A stretch of 64,000 nt of DNA, taken from positions 22,264,852 to 22,328,851 of the forward strand of contig CM070508.1 in assembly GCA_036346375.1 (NCBI GenBank), in the 5' to 3' direction. Positions 23,701-34,977 of the stretch are shown here, piece by piece. The DNA comes from Guadua angustifolia. Lineage: Eukaryota > Streptophyta > Magnoliopsida > Poales > Poaceae. A program made the position numbers and the translations under genes. The notes under the pieces are model-generated. The model was given only the letters and a program-made list of their open reading frames with translations, ran no database searches and was not told the DNA's origin. The stretch's first letter is position 1. The number at the start of each line of letters is the position of its first letter.

Positions 23701-24201
23701 AGGTGCTGGAGGTTGCGCAGCCAGCGTCACCATCCACATCGGCTAACCTGTCGGCCACCTGCAGCATGACAGGTTCCGCTGGCGCCTATCGTGCCATGCA
23801 CCTGACAGCTCCCATATGTTTGCTACGCCGCCATACCCATCGCCAGCGTTGTACTCGGCCAGAAGCCGAGCGCCTCGGCGGCCGGATGCACCCGCCGACA
23901 TCGTGCTCACGCCTGCAGCATGCCCGGTCATGTCATGCCCATGCCGCCTCGGCGGTTTCGCCTGCGCCTGCCTCAGCGGCTATGCCCACGCCTGCAGCAT
24001 GCCCGGCCATGTGACACTCGTGCTGCCCCAGCGGTTGGCCTTTGCGCCTACTGCGCTGGCCACCGTCACCTGGCTTCCTGCCGCGACCACTTGGCCTGCG
24101 CTCGCCGTGCATGCCCATAGCCATCGCCTGGCTCCCCGGTGCTGTGGGCACCAACAGCGCCGTCGACGCCTCACACTTTATGTGACCTCCCTGAGTTTCA
24201 T
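23701..24201. other. GC-rich tract, no gene supported
   Basis: Open frames up to 132 codons exist on both strands, as expected at this base composition, with no recognisable domain. GCCTGCAGCATGCCCGG occurs at 23911 and 23990, a 79-bp spaced duplication. The tract may be the rest of the copia leader to its left. Confidence 0.4.
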
Positions 24202-27200
24202 TGTAACATCCTAAAAATTACCCTTTGTTATTGTTTATTATTATTTTATTGCTATTTGTACATTTTATGATTTTTCTAGATTTATTGGATTTTTCTGAGG
24301 TTTATTTTATATTATTTTAAATTAAGTATATGGGCCTTTTGTTGAAAACTAAATAAATATAGACAAAATTTAAATAAAGTTTGATCAAAAATATTTTATG
24401 TAAGTTCAAAATATCTCAAAGTATTTTTGAGATTTTTTTCTGGATTTTTCTTGATAACTTTATTGCCTAAAATAAATCAAACTAATTTCTGTAATTATTT
24501 AAAATCAAAAACCCAAGAAAACCCATATGAACAGTACTAGACCGAAACCCAGCACTGTGTGAGCGTGGCCTGTGTCTGTGTGGCCCAATCGTTCTGCATC
24601 ACCGGCCCGTCAGCCCAGCCGTTATCGCCTGCCGTTGATCTTCGATCGTGCGGCTTGGATTAGAAGATGAGGTTTCCTATTTGACCTAGCGTTGGTGACC
24701 GTCGGATTCAAATCGGGTGCGTGAGATAGTAGCGTACTGGTTCGAGATTCCTTCAAGATCTTGACCGTCGAACCGTTAAGGAAGGTTAGGATTGCACCGT
24801 GTCAGCTTGAATTGTGATCGTCCGCAGAAGATCGGACGGTTGTCCGTTGTCATCTTCGATCGGGACTTGTAGTCCGCCACCAATACGCCGCCGCCGTCGT
24901 GTAGAGCTAGGGTTCCAGATTTAGCGTGTCACCGAGGGTATTTAAGACGTTGCAGCCCCCCTCGAGGATTGTTAGAACGCGCCGCATCTTTTTCCCTGAA
25001 GCGCCATCGCCCGAAGGGCCCAGGAGCACCCGCTAGACCTCGCAGTTGATAGCCGAAGCCCCGCCATGCATTTTCTCTGTTTTTCACTGTTGACAAGCTG
25101 AGACTCGTCGCTTGGACTTCGGATCTGGACCCGCCGTGCCACACCGTGTCAGGATTGTGAAGTCTTGTCGCCGTTCCGCCACCGGATTGTCGCCACTGTG
25201 GTCGTCTTCCCCAACTCCAGTGGAGTTTTGCCGCCGTGCTGCCATCGGGAAGATCGAGAGCCGTCAACCGTCGGATTGTCATCAAACCGTCAAGAGTAAG
25301 CCATGTAGCCGCGCCAACAGTAATCATCATCTTCACCCGTGAGCCGTTGGATCTAATCGACTGGTCGTGAAGCCACCGTGTTGTGCAAAGATCTGAGCCA
25401 TCTGATCCATTTTCTATGGGCCAGATCGAGCCACGCGTGGCGACCAATCAGATCTCGCCGTGTGTCAGGCGTCGGCACCGAGGCATCGTGGACCGCGTCC
25501 ACGGTGGAATAGACAAGGTCCCATGGACCAGGTCTATGGACCGAGGTGACGTGTCAGCACGTGATTGGCCTGATTTGTGCTGACGTTAGCAAGACGCAAT
25601 AAATCAAATTTCCTTTATAAAAATAATTCGGATATTATTTGATTTTTCTTATTTTCAGATTTTTATTATTTTTGAATCTTCTGAGTGCTCGTTCTCCCTC
25701 ATATGAACTCCGTTGAGGTGATTCAAATTTCTAAAAATTTGTAAAATTGAGATATATTTAATGGTAAATTTTATTTAATTTTTGGAGTTCATTTGCTCTC
25801 TATTTTGGTATTTATTTGCTTTTCTCTTTCGATTCGCATAGACGTTGAATTGTGCGACACATCAGAGGAGAATCCATCAACTCAAGATCAAATTTCAGAG
25901 CAAGACCAGGACCTTTGCCTAGGCAAGTTGTGTTTTGATCATGTTGAACCCATGCTTACAAAGTTGCTATTTTGTTTTACCATATTGCATATTATTTCAT
26001 GTGTACAAATATTTTTCAATCTAAATTGGGAATTAACTATCATACCTTTTGATCTATACCCTACCTTGTCATTTGTATACTAAGATCTATTTGTCACCCT
26101 AGATTGCTCACTATAGTTGATTAATATTAAAGTCAACATGGGTTGGTTGTATCGTAATAGTTTGCTTAGCTATGCCACGTCATCACATGTACTCGAATCA
26201 TTACTGTTTAATCTTGACTAACGAAATATGGAACAATGTTATGAACGTCATATGTGGTCATACGATGAGATTGAGTTGTTGTGACAAGGGATGTCACGCA
26301 ATGATGTTGAATTGTGGATAACATGTGGTGCTTGGTAATCAACTGGGATGGTAATCACTTAGATTAGAGTAAGTGGCAAGGGGCAAGTGTGCCAAGGTGG
26401 GCCTGATGGACAGAGGGTATGTGGAAGTCTTGATTTGATCACCCTAAGGATTTAACCTTGCAAGCCTTTGACTTAAATCATATCAATCATGCAACCACAT
26501 GTTTGTTATGGAGCAGCCTAACTAACTAATTTGCAATGTCTTGACTTTAGTACTACTTGTGGTGAGTTTGGGTTTACGGATAAACTCATATGGCGCAAGA
26601 GGGGGACCCTATTATGGTGGTTTAGCCCTTTAGTGTTGAAATCTCAGCGGGTAGTACCGGGTTAAGGCAGAGCATTGTAAATGCTTTGTTATGATCACTC
26701 GTCTGTGTGGTATATGGTTGTATCATGTGGGTAAAGTGCATAACCTCTGCAGAGTGTAAATCTATTCGTATACTCGTGCTCGCGGTATTGAGCATAGCTC
26801 AGGAATTACAGTCAAGGGTTAGTTTAATAAAAATGGAAACTGAATGGGATGGCAGGTTGCCATATGGGAGGATTAAACTTGACTTAGAATTGGAAACTTG
26901 GTTTACTTGAGAAAGTATTGAATCTATTTATTGCTGTTATTTGTTTTACTATCTTTCTAATCTATATACTGTACTTGTTCATAAATGCTGCCTTGTCGCA
27001 AAATAGCCATGTTAGCATTCCTTTGGAATAAGTCTTGCATATAGCTATGTTAAAATTGCATTCTGTGCACAACTTGTTGAGTGCTTTTGCACTCATCCTT
27101 GCCATCATCAACCAATCACCAGTTGAGGAGTCATCGCCTTTGTTGGAGGAAGAATTTCAGGAGAATGCGAGTCATTAGGCCCAAATCTTGTCAGTCGCCT

Positions 27201-27530
27201 GTGGTGAACTGATGAGTCACCAGCGTCTTCTACTTTATCCACTACATTTGTCTTAGTCTTTATTTTCAGTCTAACTCTGCGTGGCTTAATAATGTAAGTT
27301 GGTCATGAAATCATACATTTATTATTTTTATCGCTGTGTATGATGTGATATCAATAAATGGGATCTTATTATTCTTACTACTCCAGTTATATTAATAAAT
27401 GGAGTCTTATTATTCTTACCATTGTGTATGATGTGATACTTACTAATGTTGAGCTGTGCGCACTAGCGTTGATCCAGGGACTAGTGCGATAAATATAGTG
27501 TGTTCGAATTGGTGAATTCGGGTCCCGACA
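24202..27530 (+). repeat. 5' LTR of a third chromovirus
   Basis: It begins TGTAACATCCTAAAAATTAC and ends GGGTCCCGACA, 3329 bp, and is followed at once by a primer binding site, so it is a 5' LTR in plus orientation. It has the AT-rich start, GC-rich middle (24540-25580) and AT-rich 3' part of Del/Tekay LTRs. The palindrome CTCTGCAGAG at about 26745 is shared with the other chromovirus LTRs. Frames inside (24929-25447, 25793-26083) are not genes. Confidence 0.85.
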
Positions 27531-27534
27531 GATG

Positions 27535-27546
27535 TAGTATCAGAGC
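27535..27546 (+). other. Primer binding site (tRNA-Met type, one mismatch)
   Basis: TAGTATCAGAGC lies four bases after the LTR end. It differs from TGGTATCAGAGC by one G-to-A change. Confidence 0.85.
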
Positions 27547-27725
27547 ATACTGATTGTAGGTCTTGGCCCTAGTTAGCATGGTGGTGTTCTAGGTGTGTCC
27601 AAAACTATTTTCTAAAGAAAATCCAAATTGGACTAAAATAACACTCTTGACTCTTCTTATTCTCCACTCCTCGCCTTTGCTGAAATTTTTGTTTTCTCAT
27701 AGCCGTTTGGGGAGTTGTGGACTTA

Positions 27726-28092
27726 GAGCAAGCCCAACCCACCCCCTAAACCTCCCCCTATCCTAAATTATAAGGAGAATTGGAAAAATATGAGCTCCAA
27801 CCCAACCTTTATGAGGAACCCCTATTCTAGGGAGACCCCTTCGCACCCCTACATCTAGGGGCTTTCTCCTTCCTCCCTACTATTTTCTTCAACATTTTTT
27901 TATTTTGTTATTTCTATTTTTAGTAAATGATTCATGGGTGCAAAGTAATAATAATGTTTAAATAAATAATAGGGGTGAGTAATAGGGAGTGTGGGTTGGA
28001 GACAAATTTGATATAGTGTGCCTCTAATTTTTACACCACCCCTAATTGAGTGATTGAGGAGGAAAATATAAGGGTTTGGGTTGGAGTTGCTC
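27726..28092. mobile_element. Tourist-like (PIF/Harbinger) MITE, 367 bp
   Basis: The ends GAGCAAGCCCAACCC and GGGTTGGAGTTGCTC are imperfect terminal inverted repeats. Both are flanked by TTA (27723-27725 and 28093-28095), the 3-bp target preference of the PIF/Harbinger group. The interior is AT-rich without a transposase. It sits between the primer binding site and the first ORF of the surrounding retroelement. Confidence 0.85.
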
Positions 28093-28115
28093 TTATCTAT
28101 TTCTCTTTTGAATAG

Positions 28116-28441
28116 ATGAGGAGACAACGGACTTATGGAGAGCGTGAGTGTGGCTACGCAGCAGAGCTTTGGAGGGTCCTTCAAGTTTTGGGAGACTTCA
28201 CAAAACCGATGTACATGGGAAAATATTGGGTCGTCAACGGAGTTGCAAGAGGAGTTGTTTGCAGGATCTTGATTTATGCTAGAGAGGATGAAAAGGCAAG
28301 CCAACCAATCAACATCACCGTAAGGAGAGCTACCTTCGAGATTGGTATCTAAGAGGCCTCACGACTTGACCTGAAGAGGATCTGCCGCGACTACTCTCAC
28401 GAGCTTGACAACATATACAACATGAAATTACTGCATATGTA
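28116..28441 (+). pseudogene. Pre-gag ORF (ORF0) fragment of a chromovirus
   Basis: The frame opens at 28116, about 220 bp from the primer binding site once the MITE is discounted. It runs 78 codons to a TAA at 28350, then stays readable to 28441. Visible pattern: helical N-terminus (CGYAAELWRVLQVL), then KPMYMGKYWVVNGVARGV, a hydrophobic strand VCRILIYARED, a strand INITVRRATF, and a helix SRLDLKRICRDYSHEL. The same order and several identical positions occur in the first 100 residues of the ORF at 62815-63654. Strand-strand-strand-helix order recalls double-stranded-RNA-binding folds, but that is inference. The frame is cut by the AT-rich array at about 28424. Confidence 0.6.
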
Positions 28442-29500
28442 ACATAAAATTACTACATCTGCAGCATATTCTGCACATATAAGTTATTCGATGGTAAAGT
28501 CCATATAACAATATGTATAAGTTCTAAACAATTCTCAAAAAATTACCATAGGTAGGGAATGTGAGTTTCTACAACCCTGCAAAATTTAAACACCAAGCTC
28601 AATCACATTTGAAAGATATAAAAATAACATATTTACTATTTATCACTGATTTGCACTTGTCAATTTCATATCTTTTAAATGTGACTGAGTTTGGTATTCA
28701 AATTATATAGAGTTGTACAATCTCACCTCCCCTATCTAAAGTAATTTTTTTAGAGTTTTATAAAATCTCTAAGTATGGTTTTCATAAATAAGAATTTAGT
28801 TCTATTTGATGGATATGCAGTAAAAAGTTTGAAAATTTCTTTAAAAATTACCACAGGTAGGGGAGGTGAGCTTCTACATCTCTATAAAATTTCAAAACTA
28901 AAATCAATCAGATTTGAGAGTTATAAAAATAACAAAGTACCAAACAACAGCATATAGTATGTTTTACTATCAAAAAAATAACATTTTACTGTGAAAATTC
29001 TAAAAAAAATACCACACTTAGGGAAGATTATATTCTACAATCCTGTAAAATTTGAAAACCAAACTCAATTGAATTTGAGAGACATAAAAATAATAAACTA
29101 CTAAACAGTAATATATACTATATTTTACTGTCAAGAAAATTACATTTTACTGCCTATTACTCAAAGTGTTACTGTATGTTGTACACAGCAGCCTAATGGA
29201 ATAAAATCAATAAAAAATATATATACAAGTTTTCAAAAAATCTTAAAAAACTACCATATGTAGGGCAGGTTAGCTGCTACATCTTTGCAAAATTTGAAGA
29301 CTAAATTCAATTGCATTTGAAAGATAAGAAATTGACAAATCACTAAATGGTGAAAAATCATTAGTCTGCCAATTTTATCTTTTTCATATCTTCTAGCTGA
29401 TATTGATTTTAGTCTTCAAATTTTACAGGATTGTATAATCTCACCTCCCTTATCTATAGTAATTGTTTAAGAATGTTTTAAAACCTGTGCATATGGTTTT
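28424..29500. repeat. AT-rich modular array, part 1
   Basis: A module of about 700 bp starts with TTTTCATAAATAAGAATTTAG (28778). It contains two or three direct copies of a unit with ATTACCACAC, GGGGAGGTGAGCTTCTACA, AAAATTTGAAGACCAAACTC and GAGAGATATAAAAATAAC. It then has one inverted copy (CAATCTCACCTCCC direction). The array is interrupted at 29501 by a solo LTR and resumes at 30153. A partial module precedes it (28424-28777). No coding capacity. Confidence 0.85.
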
Positions 29501-30152
29501 TGTCGATGATCGGGATCGCCTGACCGCAGATATGAAAACTGGGTTAATGTGAATGAGGGACCCAGAAAGTTCTACGCTCAACGATGGATTAGACGTTGGT
29601 CGGGGCGAGGCGTCAACGAGCAAGAGACAGTGAATGATACTGGTTCGAGCCCCCGTGAGGGTAACAGCCCTACTCTAGTCTTCTCCTGAGGTGGAGGAAT
29701 TCACTAGCTGCGAGTACACAAAGTGTGGTTTACCGCTCGAGCTTGATCGTCTTTGGTGTGTCTAAAGGTCTACTGCTGGTATGCTGATGGCGTGCTTCAT
29801 CACTCTGCTTCAAGGGATTTTATACCCCTCTCAGCCGTTGCCAGAAACGGCCAGGAGAGATTCCTGGGGATGTGCATGCCGTGCATTGAAGACGTGCTGC
29901 AACCGTCTCGGATCTGCCGCCCACGTCCGCATGAACTCCGGGATCTTTGGTCTTGGTAACCACCGAGTAAACGCATGCCCTCAAGCCAAGGTCGAGGTCG
30001 TGTGGGGACGGAATCCCCCACAGCCTAAGCTCAAGGTCGTGTGGGATTCAGCGTCACCTAGGTCGTGGTCGAGGCTCCCTACTGCATCGCCCCGAGCTGG
30101 GGACCCTGCTGACCGTGCATTGACTTTATTAGAGTTTTCTCAGTCCTCGACA
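29501..30152 (+). mobile_element. Solo LTR of a Ty3 element, TSD GTTTT
   Basis: It begins TGTCGATGATCGGG and ends CAGTCCTCGACA, 652 bp, with GTTTT at 29496-29500 and 30153-30157. Removing it restores ATATGGTTTTCATAAATAAG, the junction found between other array modules. TTTTATACCCC near 29818 may be the promoter. No internal region remains, so it arose by LTR-LTR recombination. It resembles Tat-type LTRs in its TGTCGA...TCGACA ends but is not the same family as 30814. Its strand is assigned only provisionally. Confidence 0.93.
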
Positions 30153-30808
30153 GTTTTCATAAATAAGAATTTAGTTTTATTTAACGAACCTGTAGTTAAA
30201 AGTTTGAAAAATTCTAAAAAAATTACCACACATAGGAGAGGTGAGCTTCTACAATCCTATAAAATTATAAGACCAAACTCAATTAGATTTGAGAGATATA
30301 AAAATAAAAAGTGCAAAACAGCATCATATACTATGTTTTACTGTGAGAAAAATAACATTTTTCTATGAAAATTTTTTAAAAAAATTACCACACATAGGGG
30401 AGATGATATTCTACAATCTTGTAAAATTTGAAGACCAAACTCAATTAAGTTTTAGAGATATGAAAATAACAAAGTACTAAATAGCAATATATATTATCTT
30501 TTACTATCAAGAAAACTACATTTTACTGCCTATTACTCAATGTGTTCCTATATGCTGTATACAGTAACCTTTTAATGTAAAAGCTATGAAAATTGTATGT
30601 ACACGTTTTTAAAAATTACCATACTTAGGGCTGGAGAGCTTCTACAGCCCTGCAAAATTTGAAGATCAAACTCAATCACGTTTGAAAGATATGAAATTGA
30701 CAATGCGCTAAATATTGAAAACTCACTAGTCTGTTGAATTTGTCTTTTTCATATCTTTCAACTAATATTGATTTTGGTCTTCAAATTTTACAAGCTTGTA
30801 TAATCTCA
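30153..30808. repeat. AT-rich modular array, part 2
   Basis: This second module starts with GTTTTCATAAATAAG after the solo LTR. It has the same order of direct units and an inverted unit ending TATAATCTCACCTCC, where the large element is inserted. The remaining bases of the module follow at 50457. Confidence 0.85.
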
Positions 30809-30813
30809 CCTCC

Positions 30814-31485
30814 TGACGAGGGCTAGGCGTCCCTTGACCGGCCAGCGCACGGTCAACGGACCCCCCAAGCTCGGGAGGCCTCGACCACGACCTGGGCATA
30901 TGCCGAGATGCTCGACCTAGAGCGCGCTGGACCCGAACACGGCCCCGCATGACCTCGGGCTCGGGTCGGCTCTCGTTCAAAGCCGTAGTCCACCATTGGA
31001 TTACGGATCGTGCATTTGACCGGCGGTTGCCAAAACGCAGGTCGTGGGGATGAAGCAGGTGCGTGCATCAAGTCGGGCGATTCTTGCCGACCCTCAAGCG
31101 TGCATGAAGGCCACTTCCCGGGAATCTCTCCCATCCGTTGCGTGCAGAGGAGGTATAAGACCAAGAATGCGGAGCTCTCGGGGGACACGAAGACAATACA
31201 CAACACGCCATAGCTCGAGCTTAAACGTAGCCATTGTTGAACTTGAGTCAGTATACACCACTGCACTCGAAATAGCTAAGAATCTTTATGCATAAAGGCG
31301 GCTGGAGTAAACTATTACCTCCTGAGGCTTGAACGATATAAATCTCGGCCTCACGCTCGTTGTCATCTTGCCCCGACCAACGTCGCATCTCCTCCGTTCC
31401 TCCGTTTGAGCAAAGCGCAGCTCGGGTCCCGTATCTCACTAACCCCCCATCTCACTTCTTGCGGTTGGCGATCCGATCGTCGGCA
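30814..31485 (+). repeat. 5' LTR of Tat-lineage element
   Basis: It runs from TGACGAGGGCTAGG to GATCGTCGGCA, 672 bp. TATA-like sites are GGTATAAGA at about 31153 and ATATAAATC at about 31336; both recur in the other LTR (about 50115 and 50302). Open frames on either strand here are not genes. Confidence 0.93.
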
Positions 31486-31488
31486 ATT

Positions 31489-31503
31489 TGGCGCCGTGGG
31501 GCT
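31489..31503 (+). other. Primer binding site, TGGCGCC type
   Basis: TGGCGCCGTGGGGCT lies three bases after the LTR. The TGGCGCC start is the form seen in Tat/Athila-type elements rather than the methionine type of the chromoviruses in this window. Confidence 0.85.
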
Positions 31504-31548
31504 CGATTGCTTCGCTCATTCGTAGGAACGACATCAAGATCCCAGGAG

Positions 31549-33447
31549 CATGGCGCACTTCGTCGGCGGACTTTCCTCGAGCGTGGATTCGGGCGCGGAC
31601 TCCGACTCCGCGTCCCTATTTTCGCCTTCGCCACCACCACTCGAGCAGCACGTTCTGATGGCGGACGGTCATGGCACGGAGGAAGATGCGGATGACCGTG
31701 ATCCGTAGACCCCTGAAGACGTTCACCGGATGGTGCATGTCGCCATCAACCAAGCCATAACCGCCCTCCGGCGGGAGGACCAGGAGAAGGCCGGCGCGTC
31801 TTCTGGGCCGCCCGGGCTCCCTCTCTCGGGGGAGCGCCTCTGCTCTATCGCCCAGGTCATGGCTGATCCCGATAGGGTGAGGTCGGAGCTCTTTGGCCGA
31901 GCCCTAGCGAAAACTCGTCGGTGCGGCGAGGTCATACCTCCGGCACCAAAGTCGGCACTCGAGACTGCTCCCAGAAAAGTGATGACAACTCGTCACGCCG
32001 TCGCCCGCGCGCCCGTCGAACGCCTCCCGCGCAGGAGGCGCCCTCTCACCAGCAGCGAACCCGGGACGAGGCTTTGACGCAGCCGCGCCGCCGTCCTGCG
32101 GGCACCGTACCAGGCAGGGTTAGGCCCGAGCCAAGCCACACAAACTCCGAGTCAACCGGCAGCAGGTCAGCGGACCTCTCCCCGGACGTTCCGCCCAGGC
32201 GCCGTAGGGTCTAGGATCGCCTGCGTTACCTACCAGGTGATTCTCATGCCCGGCATCATGGACGTTCCCACCGAAGGTCGGGCCGCCGAGGCAGCCTCGA
32301 CTCCGAGTCCAGCAGCAGGGACCTTGCCGACGATGACCACACCCGGCGCGCACTTGTCCCGGTCTATGGCTGCGTGGCGTATTTCGATGGCCTTCGTCGC
32401 GTGCGGTGGCCAGCTCGGTTCAAGCCCGCGCTGATCGAGTGCTTCGATGGGACCAAGAACCCTGACGAGTTCTTGTCCATCTACTCGACCGCTATCCTGG
32501 CGGCCGGGGACGAGCTTCGTGATGGCAAACTACCTCCGACCATCTTGGGCGGGGCGCATGAACTGGCTTTTCAAGCGAAACTGGTTCCTTGGTCGTGGCG
32601 CCAAATCGAGCGCCGCCGCTCCAACTTCCAGAGTTGTTACGAGCACCCTTCGCTCCAACTTCCAGAGTCCGCACGAGGAACCTGATCCCGAACATCTCTG
32701 ACGAGGCCGTCATCAAAGCTTTCAAATTCGAAGTCCGCGATCGGCGCCTCACCGAAGACCTGGAGATCACCTCGCGCCTCAGCGTCAACAAGATGTTTCG
32801 TATGGTGGAGCGATGCAGCGGATCACAGATGTGCGATCCATTGAAACACGACTATGATCAAGGTAAGCTTGGTCTAGGTCCCACAGAGGCCGGCCCGTCC
32901 AACCCTAGGGGCGCCGACCACGACACCGCCATCAAGAAGCGGAGCCTTGATCGCGAGGCGGCGGAGGTCTGCCATGGTGAGCATTTGGCAGATGGCGTGG
33001 TGTGAGTCCTTGAGGTCCGAGATCAAGCTCGGGAGGGCTCCAAGCCTTGCCAAGGTCGGCCTCGACCTCGCGGTAGCGAGACCCGGCTCCGGCGGAGAGG
33101 CCGACGACTGGGCCGGCGTGAACGATGCTTTCGGCCGCGAGGGGCGAGGCGCCGGGATATAACGAAGCAAAGTTCACTTTGTTTCATAGGGCGTCCGGCC
33201 ACGACTTGCGAACTGCGGGGCTTGGCAAAACAAAGTGAAGGCCTTCTATGATGGGCGAGGTGAGATGCCGTGCTCGAAGGATGACAACCAACGAGACGGG
33301 GTGAGCGGCGGCACGAACCTGGCGACCTCGGTTTGGAGTTCAGCGAGGCGGCCGGATCGATGTCATCTTGGCTGCTCGTCGGCTTACCGATCAGTCTTGA
33401 GGTCAAGGTCGCCGCGCGAACCATCTACCAGGTCGCCGCTGGGAAGC
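31549..33447 (+). pseudogene. Tat-lineage gag pseudogene
   Basis: A start ATG at 31549 opens a serine-rich leader (GGLSSSVDSGADSDSAS) that meets a stop at about 31708. The best gag match is at 32374-32560 (RRVRWPARFKPALIECFDG, NPDEFLSIYSTAILAAGDE), a typical Retrotrans_gag N-terminal half. The following part continues in another frame at 32690-32860 (SDEAVIKAFKFEVRDRRLTE). Small deletions change the frame repeatedly. The copia insertion at 33448 separates this from the protease, which resumes at 41986. Confidence 0.8.
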
Positions 33448-34925
33448 TGAAAGACCATATGGAGGTCTATCCTTGTGTGTGATGAGTAATTGACAAGATT
33501 TGGGATTGGATTGATTTGAAATTGAGTTTGATTTGAATTGGATCTTCAAATTGAAGCAATTTGAGTGTAGGTTGCTTTTCCTAGTGCTACCGACCTAGAA
33601 GGCGATAACCGGACCATTGAGCATAATTATGATTGATTAATGATTTTGTTTGATGCAATGCACTCATGTGAGTGGTTGCATGGATTGACTTTGAGTCAAG
33701 TCGTGGACTTGTGCTCGGATCGTTGTTTGTTTATTAGGTGTGCGGTGTTGCTCGAGGCGAACGTGGTCGATGACGGGACGGAACTAGGTTCATGGAGGAA
33801 CCGAGGTTGGGACTAGGTTCGAGGAGGAATCGAGGTCTGGTGGTCGAAGATGTCATGCGGGACGTTCGGGCTAGAAGGTGCACACGAAAGGTGGTTAGTC
33901 ACGTGAGTCGGCGGGCGGGCGTCTGGCGTGCATGTGTGAATTTTGGGCTGTATGCATATATTGGGCCATGTGTTATTGGGCCAAGTGGATATGTATACAT
34001 GTGTTAGGGTTTGAGTTGTATAAATAGACTTGGAAACCTAATCAATGAAATTGAAGCTTTTGGTAATTTGGCTCGGCCGTTTTCATCGTCGTTTTTGGTT
34101 CCGTGGTGGCTTTCTTCATCAGCGCTTTTCCTTGGTGTTTTTCGTGGTGAGGTCCGCCGTTTTCTGGCGCTTGTGTTCTAGGGATTGAAGTGCTCGTCAA
34201 CTAGAAGTTGGTCTCGCGTGACTAAGCGTTGTGACGTGCGTGCATGCGACAGGCGATTGAAGATTTTCTGGCGTGCGGTGATTAGAAGTGCGTGGCGCTT
34301 TTCTTCGTGCTTCTGAAGACCGATGCAAGAAGCAACGACGGCTCGGCAGAGATCGGAATTTCAGTGCTACAGTAACCTCGCGTTGCTACAGTAAATCGTG
34401 GGTACTGTTCACGAGCGAGGTTTTACTACGGTAATTCCGTTTTGATTGCTTCATTTTTTTTAGTAGATTGAATCATTGTATCTTTTTATTCAACAAGTTT
34501 AATTTTGATTTGATCCATCTAAAACCTTCTTAGGGCATTAATTTAGTGTTCCTCAAAGTTTTCTTGGTTAATCTTTTGTAGATTGTGATTAATCACGAAA
34601 TTAGGGTTTGCTTGATTTTCGTCATATTCTGTCACAGCAATCTTGCAGGATTTATAACTTTTGATCCGTAGATCCGATCGACCTGATTCTTGTTGTGTTA
34701 GTTTCATATTTGAATCTAGTTTATTTAGTTAAAATTTCACGTCAATCCGACGGTTGGATCTTCGGTAATTACAGTTTTATTGAACATCTGTTAATCTGTT
34801 TGTGTTGAAACCGAGAGCAATATTTCATAATTAATTTAGGGGGTTTTGTGAATCAAGCAAATTTTGATTTTATCTTCCGCTCAATCATTCACCCCCCCCT
34901 CTGATTGTCGTCATCCGATCCTACA
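33448..34925 (+). repeat. 5' LTR of copia element
   Basis: 1478 bp. The last 450 bp are essentially identical to the other LTR, while the GC-rich part (33580-34430) shows clustered small differences. A strong TATA box lies at 34019-34027. Confidence 0.95.
34019..34027 (+). promoter_or_regulatory. TATA box of copia 5' LTR
   Basis: TATAAATAG in the context GAGTTGTATAAATAGACTTGG matches a strong plant TATA box. The identical site is in the 3' LTR at 41076-41084. Confidence 0.7.
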
Positions 34926-34927
34926 AG

Positions 34928-34940
34928 TGGTATCGAGCGG
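34928..34940 (+). other. Primer binding site (tRNA-Met type, altered)
   Basis: TGGTATCGAGCGG lies two bases after the LTR. It matches TGGTATC and then departs by an apparent missing A. Confidence 0.8.
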
Positions 34941-34977
34941 TTTTGCTCTTCCATAGATCTTGACGGTCTCGAGAGCC

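Noticed and set aside
23703..24214. 132-codon frame in GC-rich tract as a host gene
   Set aside because: Several overlapping frames on both strands, no domain, repeated segments; explained by base composition.
28116..28441. Host gene fragment
   Set aside because: It follows an LTR and primer binding site at the expected distance and resembles the ORF in the same place of another chromovirus.
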